Source: a virus
Virus record (IMG/VR): IMGVR_UViG_3300042356_000586
Coordinates: 1-37,929 of that record
Direction: 5' to 3' (one strand)
DNA: 37,929 bases
Within the stretch, counting starts at the first letter, position 1, and each line of letters starts with the position of its first letter. The notes under the pieces were generated by a model, which was not told the origin of the DNA, did no database searches, and worked only from the letters and a program-made list of their open reading frames with translations. The translations under genes and the position numbers were made by a program. Shown here piece after piece: positions 24,369 to 31,349 of this stretch.

Positions 24369-25234
24369 TGGCTAAACTAAAAGTAGCAGAACTATTCTAT
24401 TCAATACAAGGCGAAGGTAGGTACATGGGTGTACCATCCGTTTTCCTTCGTACGTTTGGCTGCAACTTTAAATGTGCTGGCTTCGGTATGCCTAAAGGTG
24501 AATTAAGCATGGAGGCTGCTGGTATTGCAGCTACACATGTCTTGGTTACCCCTTTTCAAACGTACAATGCACTACCATTAGTCAGTACTGGTTGTGATAG
24601 TTATGCCAGTTGGATGCCTGAGTTTAAAGACTTAAGCCCTATGCTAACTACAGATGCTGTTGCTGATGCTATCGTTGACTCTCTACCGTACAAGGAATGG
24701 AGAGATGAGCATCTTGTAATTACTGGCGGTGAGCCTCTACTAGGTTGGCAACGGGCATATCCTGACTTGCTCGAGCATCCGAAGATGAGAGCATTAAAAG
24801 AGATTACTTTTGAGACTAATGGTACTCAAGAACTTAGTGAAACGTTTAAAGATTATCTTGATAGATGGGGCTGGGGTGTACCTGGTAATTTCGATCGTCA
24901 GGTAACGTTCTCTGTATCACCTAAGCTATCAGTATCAGGTGAGAAGTGGGATGAAGCTATTAAGCCTGAAATTGTTGCAGACTATGGTAACGTAGGGTAT
25001 GTGTATTTGAAGTTTGTAGTCGCATCTCAAGAAGATGTTAATGAAGCAGAGAAGGCAGTAGAAGCCTATCGCGAGGCAGGCTTTAGAGGGCCGGTATACT
25101 TAATGCCTGTTGGTGGTGTTGAGTCGGTATATCATATGAACAACCGGGCTGTGGCAGAATTTGCCATGAAGAAGGGGTATCGTTATAGCGATCGCCTTCA
25201 AGTGCCTTTATTTAAAAACGAATGGGGAACCTAA
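24368..25234 (+). CDS. queE: 7-carboxy-7-deazaguanine synthase QueE
   Basis: A 288-residue radical SAM enzyme that converts carboxytetrahydropterin to 7-carboxy-7-deazaguanine. ELFYSIQGEGRYMGVPSVFLRTFGCNFKC (8-36) is the QueE N-terminus; LVITGGEPLLGWQ is the radical SAM GGEP motif; ETNGTQE follows. The cluster motif is unusual: C32 and C36 are spaced as C-x3-C, but the expected third Cys two residues later is Phe39. The next Cys, C76 in GCDSYASW, is the likely third ligand. I chose the ATG at 24368, coupled to the upstream stop; the open frame extends to 24293 within the membrane ORF. Confidence 0.9.
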   Translation: MAKLKVAELFYSIQGEGRYMGVPSVFLRTFGCNFKCAGFGMPKGELSMEAAGIAATHVLVTPFQTYNALPLVSTGCDSYASWMPEFKDLSPMLTTDAVADAIVDSLPYKEWRDEHLVITGGEPLLGWQRAYPDLLEHPKMRALKEITFETNGTQELSETFKDYLDRWGWGVPGNFDRQVTFSVSPKLSVSGEKWDEAIKPEIVADYGNVGYVYLKFVVASQEDVNEAEKAVEAYREAGFRGPVYLMPVGGVESVYHMNNRAVAEFAMKKGYRYSDRLQVPLFKNEWGT

Positions 25235-25912
25235 ATGTCATTACAAGTTGGAAAAACGGACGCCGAACTAGGCTATAAAGTAGAAGAGTATCTTATCTCT
25301 AAGGGCGTTCATACCCCTATTGTATTGGATAGACTTGGGGTAAAGGATGAGCGTAAGATTGCAAAGATCGAAAAGAACTTTGCTGTCATTATGGAGACGC
25401 TAGGTCTTGATCTGACTGATGACTCGTTAATGGATACTCCTAAGCGCGTAGCTAAGATGTTTGTACGAGAGATCTTCTGGGGCTTGAAGCCAGAGAACTT
25501 TCCTAAGTGTACCGTTATCGATAATAAGATGGGGTACGATGAGATGGTAGTAGAGAAAGACATTACTATGATGTCTAACTGCGAGCATCACTTTGTTACT
25601 ATCGATGGTAAAGCACATATTGGTTATATACCTAAAGGCAAGGTACTTGGTCTATCTAAGTTAAACCGTATCGTAGAATACTTCTCGCGTCGCCCTCAGG
25701 TGCAAGAACGTATTGCCGAGCAAGTATACCATGCATTGGTCTTTATCCTTGATACCGAAGATGTTGCAGTTGTTATTGAAGGTGTTCATTACTGCGTTAA
25801 GTCGAGAGGGGTTGAAGATCATTCTTCTTCTACCCTTACAGCCAAGCTTGGCGGTTGCTTTAAGAGTGAGCCCGATTGCCGAGCTGAATTTATGTCTTTA
25901 ATTAAGAGGTAA
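25235..25912 (+). CDS. folE: GTP cyclohydrolase I FolE
   Basis: A 225-residue enzyme that opens GTP to dihydroneopterin triphosphate, the first step of 7-deazaguanine synthesis. Zinc ligands are visible as C116 and H119 in SNCEHHF and C187 in HYCVKSRGVED. GLSKLNRIV (139-147) and RRPQVQERI (152-160) are signature blocks. The first about 60 residues are a helical extension. The ATG directly follows the queE stop, so the two are probably cotranslated. Folate synthesis is a possible alternative use, but the flanking que genes point to deazaguanine. Confidence 0.93.
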   Translation: MSLQVGKTDAELGYKVEEYLISKGVHTPIVLDRLGVKDERKIAKIEKNFAVIMETLGLDLTDDSLMDTPKRVAKMFVREIFWGLKPENFPKCTVIDNKMGYDEMVVEKDITMMSNCEHHFVTIDGKAHIGYIPKGKVLGLSKLNRIVEYFSRRPQVQERIAEQVYHALVFILDTEDVAVVIEGVHYCVKSRGVEDHSSSTLTAKLGGCFKSEPDCRAEFMSLIKR

Positions 25913-25915
25913 TTT

Positions 25916-26353
25916 ATGACATGGTATGCAAACTCCGAAGGTCGCTATGGTGCTAATGGTGCCAAAGGTGACCTTGGTGAAGCAATTGTTGCAGAATACT
26001 GTAAGACTAATAATATCTTATTTGAAGATAAGAATGATATAAAAAGTCAAGTAGTACTAAAAATTGATTGCATCATTGATGGAGTTGCTATAGATGTTAA
26101 GTCTAATTACTATATGGGTACCCTTTGTGTAGAGCTGTTTAATAATAAAAAACAGAAGGCGGGGTGGTTGTATACTACAATGGCTAAACAAATTTACGGG
26201 GTAGATGTGGATACTAAATCTATTTACCGCTATAATATAGAAGATATGATAGCTTATGTGAGTATGAATGAGCACCGGGTAAAGAAAACTAAGTACGATG
26301 ATGCCGTACTCTGGGCCCCGGTAGCATTAGATATTATTGAGAAACTACAATGA
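25916..26353 (+). CDS. Small PD-(D/E)XK-type nuclease inside the modification operon
   Basis: A 145-residue protein. The pattern G-x-x-G-E with E22 in AKGDLGEAIVAEYC, D51 in VLKIDCIIDG, and D60-V-K62 in VAIDVKSNYY gives the E...D...(D/E)xK active site of PD-(D/E)XK nucleases. The size is like small resolvases or restriction-type subunits. It lies three bases after folE and overlaps dpdA by four bases (ATGA), so it belongs to the modification operon. Possible jobs are cutting unmodified host DNA, junction resolution or repair at modified sites; the sequence does not decide. Confidence 0.7.
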   Translation: MTWYANSEGRYGANGAKGDLGEAIVAEYCKTNNILFEDKNDIKSQVVLKIDCIIDGVAIDVKSNYYMGTLCVELFNNKKQKAGWLYTTMAKQIYGVDVDTKSIYRYNIEDMIAYVSMNEHRVKKTKYDDAVLWAPVALDIIEKLQ

Positions 26354-27150
26354 AAATTAGCCATGAATCCCCGCTTTGCCTTCTTGATCGGTCTCGTGAT
26401 TATAACGATTACGATTACGCTCTTGTCCACTTGTTCGAGACCGAACCAACCTACCTACAATTCTTTAAAGACTCTCTAGCTCAAGGTCGAACTGTCTTAC
26501 TAGATAATTCTATCTTTGAACTGGGTACTGCCTTTGACTCCGATAAGTTTGCCCATTGGATAGATGAACTCAAACCAACCGAGTATATTATACCTGATGT
26601 ACTTGAGAATGCTCTAGGTACGATGGACAATGCATTAGACTGGAAAGAAAAGTATTCTGATCTACCGGGCAAGACTATTGGTGTCGTTCAGGGTAAGAGT
26701 TATGCAGACCTCGTTCAATGTTATGATTATCTTGATAATGTAATTGGTGTAGATAAGATTGCTATTTCTTTTGACTACTCGTACTACCTCGAAGTCTGTC
26801 CTCATCCAAATAAATGGATGGGTTATGCATTAGGTAGGGTACAAACTTTAACTAGACTATTAAATGACGGCGTTATCAATACTAAAAAACCACATCACCT
26901 CCTTGGCTGTGCGCTTCCAATTGAGTTCATGTTCTATCGTCAAGGCTTCGAATGGTTGGAGTCATTGGATACTTCCAACCCTATTGTTCATGCTATCTTG
27001 GATCTTGGCTATGAGCCTGGTGGATTGGATGCTAAGAAATCCATTAAACTCATTGAGTTACTTAATACTCCTGAACCCTCGGTAGCTACAATGCACACCA
27101 TTAGACATAATATTAAGTACTTTAGATCATATGTTCATGGGTACAGATAA
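26350..27150 (+). CDS. dpdA: DpdA-type DNA guanine transglycosylase
   Basis: A 266-residue TGT-like enzyme predicted to exchange guanine in phage DNA for a free 7-deazaguanine base. Conserved blocks are LLDNSIFELG (50-59), with D52 a candidate catalytic acid, YIIPDVLE (79-86), GVVQG (111-115), HLLGCALPIEF (183-193, the base-binding loop region) and SLDTSNPI (205-212), with D207 the candidate nucleophile. The C-terminus is helical. It is shorter than tRNA Tgt and lacks the zinc site, as in phage DpdA proteins. It is ATGA-coupled to the nuclease and TAATG-coupled to the formyltransferase gene. Confidence 0.82.
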   Translation: MKISHESPLCLLDRSRDYNDYDYALVHLFETEPTYLQFFKDSLAQGRTVLLDNSIFELGTAFDSDKFAHWIDELKPTEYIIPDVLENALGTMDNALDWKEKYSDLPGKTIGVVQGKSYADLVQCYDYLDNVIGVDKIAISFDYSYYLEVCPHPNKWMGYALGRVQTLTRLLNDGVINTKKPHHLLGCALPIEFMFYRQGFEWLESLDTSNPIVHAILDLGYEPGGLDAKKSIKLIELLNTPEPSVATMHTIRHNIKYFRSYVHGYR

Positions 27151-27692
27151 TGAACTGGGTTACATTCTTTAGTCAAACCGGATCAGAGATTGTTGAGCTA
27201 TCTAAGTCTATTGGACGTAAACCAGACTTACTGGTAACTAATAATTTCGAAGATAGAATTAAATTTCACCCAGGCATTCGTGAGCTGGGTGTTACTATTA
27301 TGTCTGCCAAGCATGATATGTTAATGAACTACTTTAGAAACCAGGTGGTATATAATGTTCCTCAGACCCTTATTAGTCTTCATGGCTACCTTCGCATTCT
27401 ACCAGCTGATATATGTGAGAAGTACGAAATATATAACGGGCACCCTGGAGCAATTACTCTCTACCCTGAGTTAAAAGGTAAAGATCCGCAAGAAAAAGTA
27501 TGGCAAGATAATGACAAGTATACTATAATAGGCAGTGTTGTACATAAATGTACTGCAGAATTAGATGATGGTGATGTATTGAAATCTGTTTATGTACGTA
27601 ATAGAAACTATACTAGAGAAGATCTTTATGTATCTCTTAAGATGACCTCTTTATCGGCATGGAATTTCTTCTTGAAAGAAAAGGGTTTATGA
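27150..27692 (+). CDS. dpdN: Formyltransferase-like protein, candidate DpdN
   Basis: A 180-residue formyl-THF transferase-like protein of the PurN/Fmt fold. ISLHGYLRILPADICEKY (75-92) is followed by N96-G-H98-P-G, matching the N-x-H-P active site, then IIGSVVHKCTAELDDGDVL with H132 and the acidic D139/D140 at the place of the PurN catalytic Asp. The N-terminal half is shorter than in PurN. Directly after dpdA, the best fit is DpdN, the enzyme proposed to formylate preQ1 in DNA to formyl-dPreQ1. A role in purine synthesis is less likely given the context. Confidence 0.68.
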   Translation: MNWVTFFSQTGSEIVELSKSIGRKPDLLVTNNFEDRIKFHPGIRELGVTIMSAKHDMLMNYFRNQVVYNVPQTLISLHGYLRILPADICEKYEIYNGHPGAITLYPELKGKDPQEKVWQDNDKYTIIGSVVHKCTAELDDGDVLKSVYVRNRNYTREDLYVSLKMTSLSAWNFFLKEKGL

Positions 27693-28237
27693 GATCTCTT
27701 TGTATGAGAATTGGTATAACGGGCGCGCAATCGGTAGGTAAGACTACTCTTTTAAATGCATTGCGATCAGAAAAATGGTTTAAAGACTTTGTTATATGTG
27801 ATGAGGTAACTCGTCGTGTAAAGAGTTATGGTTTACCCATTAACGAAGAAGGTACTGATAATACTCAACGTCTAATTATGCATGAGCATATAGTTAACGT
27901 GTTTATGCATGATAACATGCTGACTGATCGTACTGCGCTAGATGGTCTGGTATATAGTACGTACCTTTATAAAAATAATAAAATTTCTAGTAGTACTTTA
28001 AAATATGCAAAAGATGTATTTAAAAAAGTATGGAATTCCTATGATTACGTGTTCTATATTGAACCTGAATTTGAAATTGTAGATGATGGGGTACGTAGTA
28101 TTGATAAGCAGTTTAGAGATGAGATAGCTGAACTGTTTGAAACTACTATCGAGAAGGAAAAGTTAAGTATACACAGAGTTAAAGGCTCTGTACGTGATAG
28201 AGTTAATACGATTATAGATTTTTTAGAGGGCAGATAA
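27689..28237 (+). CDS. P-loop nucleoside/nucleotide kinase-like ATPase (NadR-like)
   Basis: A 182-residue P-loop protein. Walker A is GAQSVGKT (12-19), preceded by beta-strand MRIGIT. VICDEVTRRVKSYGLP, with DE.TR like the NadR kinase/AAA-28 family, and MLTDRTALDGLVYS with D-R follow, then DYVFYIEP. The ATG at 27689 overlaps the dpdN stop (ATGA); a later ATG at 27704 would trim five residues. The stop overlaps the queF start. The substrate is unknown, and the coupled position inside the pathway raises the possibility that it acts on a pathway base, nucleoside or cofactor. Confidence 0.72.
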   Translation: MRSLCMRIGITGAQSVGKTTLLNALRSEKWFKDFVICDEVTRRVKSYGLPINEEGTDNTQRLIMHEHIVNVFMHDNMLTDRTALDGLVYSTYLYKNNKISSSTLKYAKDVFKKVWNSYDYVFYIEPEFEIVDDGVRSIDKQFRDEIAELFETTIEKEKLSIHRVKGSVRDRVNTIIDFLEGR

Positions 28238-29160
28238 TGAATAACCAAGATAAATTGAATAAACTGGTAGGGGTCCATCTGGGAAAAGCCGGAGATGGGA
28301 CTGCAGTTAAGCCTTATGTGACTCCTGATGCTGTAGATGCGTCTTTGTTAGTACCTGTTCCGAGAATTTTAAATAGGACAGCATACGGAATTGATGAGTC
28401 AAACTTGCCGTTTGTAGGTGTGGATGCATGGAATGCTTATGAATTTTCTACTCTACTTACAAATGGCTTCCCTGTATCGGGTTGGTTAAAGTTTACATAC
28501 CCATCTGATTCTCCTAATATTGTAGAGTCAAAGTCGGTTAAGCTATATTTGAACTCTTATAATATGGCTAAGTTAGTTACCAATACAGATGATATGTGGC
28601 AAGTAGAAGATAAGATTGCAAGTGATCTATCTGATGCTGTAGGTGCCGAGGTGGATGTGTTTGTTCGTTGGGGTGACGTTGATACAGTTAAGCCTATTGT
28701 TGGAGACTTTACATCATTAGAGCATTACTGTAATATTGGTAATATGACGTTTGATGAGTATAATGAAAGCCCTAATACATTACAAGTAGTACCCAGTATT
28801 GGTCGGTATGAAAAATGGCGATCGTATTCACTTAGATCAAATTGCCGAGTAACTAATCAGCCCGATTGGGGCGATGTGTATGTGCATATTAAAGGGGATA
28901 AGGCAGTTACCCCGGAGTCATTGCTTAAGTATATTGTATCGATGCGTAAAGAGAATCACTTTCATGAAGAGATTGCCGAATGCATTTATAAGCGTCTCTT
29001 TGACTTGCTTCAGCCTGAAGAGTTATTTGTAGCATGCTTGTATACGCGTAGAGGTGGTATTGATATTAACCCTGTACGTGCAAGTAATAACAGAGTGCTC
29101 TACAAATATGGTAATATTGCCGATGTAACTAACTTCTGTACAAAGACTGCAAGACAATGA
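28237..29160 (+). CDS. queF: PreQ0 reductase QueF
   Basis: A 307-residue NADPH-dependent nitrile reductase of the long (E. coli-like) bimodular type, which turns preQ0 into preQ1. ESKSVKLYLNSYN (97-109) is the substrate-binding QueF motif. SNCRVTNQPDWG (201-212) holds the thioimide-forming C203 and acid D210. HFHEE (241-245) and RRGGIDINP (271-279) complete the active site. The start overlaps the kinase stop by one base, and its end overlaps the MazG-like gene by four bases. QueF makes the preQ1 that the DpdN-like enzyme would need. Confidence 0.92.
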   Translation: MNNQDKLNKLVGVHLGKAGDGTAVKPYVTPDAVDASLLVPVPRILNRTAYGIDESNLPFVGVDAWNAYEFSTLLTNGFPVSGWLKFTYPSDSPNIVESKSVKLYLNSYNMAKLVTNTDDMWQVEDKIASDLSDAVGAEVDVFVRWGDVDTVKPIVGDFTSLEHYCNIGNMTFDEYNESPNTLQVVPSIGRYEKWRSYSLRSNCRVTNQPDWGDVYVHIKGDKAVTPESLLKYIVSMRKENHFHEEIAECIYKRLFDLLQPEELFVACLYTRRGGIDINPVRASNNRVLYKYGNIADVTNFCTKTARQ

Positions 29161-29384
29161 CAACTTATAAGATCACAGGACCTGATCCTAACGTAAATGA
29201 GATCTGTAATGAATTTGAGTCAAGAGCCTGTCATGGCTTTGACAAATACGGTGTTACTACCGAGCGTACCGATCTAGATCTAATGCAATGGATTCAGCAT
29301 CTTAAAGAAGAATTAATGGATGCAGTAGTCTATATTCACCGTATTCAAAAAGAATTGAAAGAGAAACAAGATGACTTTAAATGA
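29157..29384 (+). CDS. Small MazG-like / NTP pyrophosphohydrolase-like protein
   Basis: A 75-residue helical protein. FDKYGVTTERTDLDLMQWIQHLKEELMDAVVYIHRIQKEL contains the E-E-x-x-D pattern (E51, E52, D55) of all-alpha NTP pyrophosphohydrolases. Short phage proteins with this KYG...W..H..EEL.DA pattern are common. It might hydrolyse a (d)NTP, or only hold the fold, as it is short for a full MazG. It is coupled to queF (ATGA) and overlaps queC by 14 bases. Confidence 0.65.
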   Translation: MTTYKITGPDPNVNEICNEFESRACHGFDKYGVTTERTDLDLMQWIQHLKEELMDAVVYIHRIQKELKEKQDDFK

Positions 29385-30132
29385 TCCCTTGTCATTACTA
29401 CCCGATGTGAAAGGTTGCGTAGTTATTCTATCTGGTGGTATGGATAGTACCATTGCAATGCGACTTGCTGTAGAGAAATATGGCAAAGAAAATGTATCTG
29501 CATTGACCTTCTATTACGGTCAGAAGCAGAGTCGAGAGATTGATATGGCTAGAATGTCTACTAACCTACTAGGTGTAAACCACAAGGTTGTAGATGCTTC
29601 TTTCCTAGGTGATATTAGTAAAGGCTTTTCTGCCAACGTCGATACCGATATGGCTATGCCGACGATTAAAGATGTCTTAGGTGATCCTAGACCTAAGACA
29701 TATGTACCTAATCGTAATATGATCTTGATGTCAATAGCAGCAGCATTTGCTGAAACGCAGAACGTTGATACAGTTATTTGTGGTTTGCAGGTTCACGATG
29801 AGTATGGTTATCATGACACGACCCAGCGTTGGGTAGATAAGATTAACGATTTGTTATCTGAAAACCGCATCATTAAGATTAAGTTGATTGCACCTTTTAG
29901 TCAACTATCTAAGTACGATGAGTTACTGATCTTGCAAGATCTGGATGGTAGCTTAATGCTTACAACGTTTACTATGACTTGTTATAATCCAGATGCCCAG
30001 CATCGTTCTTGTGGTGAGTGCCCTAGTTGCTCTGAACGTATTGCTAATTTTGCTAAGGTAGGTTATAATGATACAGTTGAGTATTCAAAAGTAATCCCAT
30101 GGCAAGATCTAATCGAGAGAATGAAGGTGTAA
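29371..30132 (+). CDS. queC: 7-cyano-7-deazaguanine synthase QueC
   Basis: A 253-residue ATP-dependent enzyme that makes preQ0 from 7-carboxy-7-deazaguanine and ammonia. The PP-loop SGGMDST is at 21-27. YVPNRNMILMSIAAAFAE (111-128) and CGLQVHDEYGYHDT (137-150) are signature blocks. C204, C214, C217 and C220 in the C-terminal CYNP...HRSCGECPSC form the zinc site. It overlaps the MazG-like gene by 14 bases and is followed after one base by the amidotransferase gene. Confidence 0.94.
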   Translation: MTLNDPLSLLPDVKGCVVILSGGMDSTIAMRLAVEKYGKENVSALTFYYGQKQSREIDMARMSTNLLGVNHKVVDASFLGDISKGFSANVDTDMAMPTIKDVLGDPRPKTYVPNRNMILMSIAAAFAETQNVDTVICGLQVHDEYGYHDTTQRWVDKINDLLSENRIIKIKLIAPFSQLSKYDELLILQDLDGSLMLTTFTMTCYNPDAQHRSCGECPSCSERIANFAKVGYNDTVEYSKVIPWQDLIERMKV

Positions 30133-30133
30133 G

Positions 30134-30751
30134 ATGTGCGCAATAACCGGGTCTTTATATAAAGAAAAACTTAAAGAGTTATATACTCTTAATGCTTATA
30201 GAGGTGAGTTAAACTACTCACTGGCTACTTTTAAACCTTATAAAGGTAAGATAGAGTTTCAAACTTTATTTCAAGATTCCGGTAAAATGCCTGATACACT
30301 AATTGACGGTATACCTTGTAAAGAAGGCGACTTTATAATCGCTCATTCTCAAGCACCTACTACAAATTCGAAGAATATTCACCCAGCAGTGTATGGTGAT
30401 GCCATGCTATGGCATAATGGTATTATTAAGCAGAATAAACTTAGCCCTAATACTTGGGATACTGCTTGGTTACTTGAGCAAATTATTGATTACGGTTGGT
30501 CATCGTTATCAAGGGTAGATGGAACGTTTGCTTGTATTATGTACTTGAATCAAAGTCTTTATATATTCAGAAATGAAATATCACCCCTTTTTATAGACAA
30601 TCGCTTTAACCTATCGTCAACAAAATATGAAGGTAGTGTATCTCTTACACCTAATCGAGTTTGGAAATTAAATTTCAATACAATGTACCTTGATGCTGTC
30701 GCCTATTTTGAGACGATGGAGAACCCTTATTATATTCCGGAGAGTGCATGA
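30134..30751 (+). CDS. Class II glutamine amidotransferase domain protein
   Basis: A 205-residue Ntn-type glutaminase domain. The catalytic nucleophile is C2 after Met removal (MCAITGSLY). Further motifs are AHSQAPTT (70-77, in place of the usual GHxRxxT), LWHNGII (92-98), DTAWLL (109-114) and RVDGTFACIM (127-136). Alone it would release ammonia from glutamine, and it needs a partner. It starts one base after queC, and QueC has the PP-loop fold of AsnB. The pair therefore looks like a split Gat-QueC, which in archaea turns preQ0 to the amidine archaeosine. It may instead simply supply ammonia to QueC. Confidence 0.75.
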   Translation: MCAITGSLYKEKLKELYTLNAYRGELNYSLATFKPYKGKIEFQTLFQDSGKMPDTLIDGIPCKEGDFIIAHSQAPTTNSKNIHPAVYGDAMLWHNGIIKQNKLSPNTWDTAWLLEQIIDYGWSSLSRVDGTFACIMYLNQSLYIFRNEISPLFIDNRFNLSSTKYEGSVSLTPNRVWKLNFNTMYLDAVAYFETMENPYYIPESA

Positions 30752-31278
30752 CAGTCACATATAAACTATACTCAGAACCCTTCAGTATGAAGCATGTAAT
30801 GGGTGAGAGTAGTAGAACAAAGTTAACTAACGTTGTCGATGAAGATATTCAACCTAATGCTGTTGATCTTCGGCTTGATAAGGTATTTCAAATTCAACCT
30901 AACATATTTGAGATTAGTAATGAACATAAAATACACCGGGGTTCTAAAGAACTCATACCTGACACGTATGGCTATTTTACGCTTTACCCGGGGGCTTATG
31001 AGATCGTTATGGAAAACATCATCCATGTGGGAGAGGGTGAGGCTGGCTGGGTCATTACTCGTAGCACTCTTAATCGTAATGGTTGTTTTATTACTTCAGG
31101 TCTTTACGATTCTGGTTACCACGGTGTTATGGCCGGTGTTCTACATGTTACGGTTGATACAGCCAAAATTAAAAGAGGGACAAGAGTAGGGCAGTACTTG
31201 TCGTTTGATGCAGAAGCGCTTAAAATGTACGATGGTAGTTATGGCATTGGCAAAGAGCACGATAAGAAGTATACATAA
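30748..31278 (+). CDS. dUTPase / dCTP deaminase family protein, dUTPase-like
   Basis: A 176-residue trimeric dUTPase-fold protein. AVDLRLDKVFQI (38-49), TRSTLNRNG (104-112), GLYDSGYHG (118-126) and GTRVGQYL (144-151) are the conserved motifs. The Asp in GLYDSGYHG matches the dUTPase catalytic Asp. The deaminase's catalytic Glu, expected just after, is not there (VMAGVLHV), so dUTP hydrolysis is the more likely activity than dCTP deamination. It keeps uracil out of phage DNA. ATGA-coupled to the amidotransferase gene. Confidence 0.78.
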   Translation: MTVTYKLYSEPFSMKHVMGESSRTKLTNVVDEDIQPNAVDLRLDKVFQIQPNIFEISNEHKIHRGSKELIPDTYGYFTLYPGAYEIVMENIIHVGEGEAGWVITRSTLNRNGCFITSGLYDSGYHGVMAGVLHVTVDTAKIKRGTRVGQYLSFDAEALKMYDGSYGIGKEHDKKYT

Positions 31279-31322
31279 TGCAAAGCGGTCTCCGGCGTCA
31301 TCCCGCTCTATAAACTCTGCTG

Positions 31323-31342
31323 CCTATGCTAACTAACATAGG
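31323..31342 (+). promoter_or_regulatory. Hairpin overlapping the queD ribosome-binding site
   Basis: CCTATG at 31323-31328 can pair with CATAGG at 31337-31342 across an eight-base loop. The 3' arm contains the ATAGG of the Shine-Dalgarno site that sets the queD start. The stem is only 6 bp, so any effect on translation would be modest. Confidence 0.35.
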
Positions 31343-31349
31343 ATTAAAA

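Noticed and set aside
30748-31278. Call as dCTP deaminase
   Set aside because: The fold fits, but the deaminase catalytic Glu is absent and the dUTPase Asp is present, so dUTPase-like was preferred.
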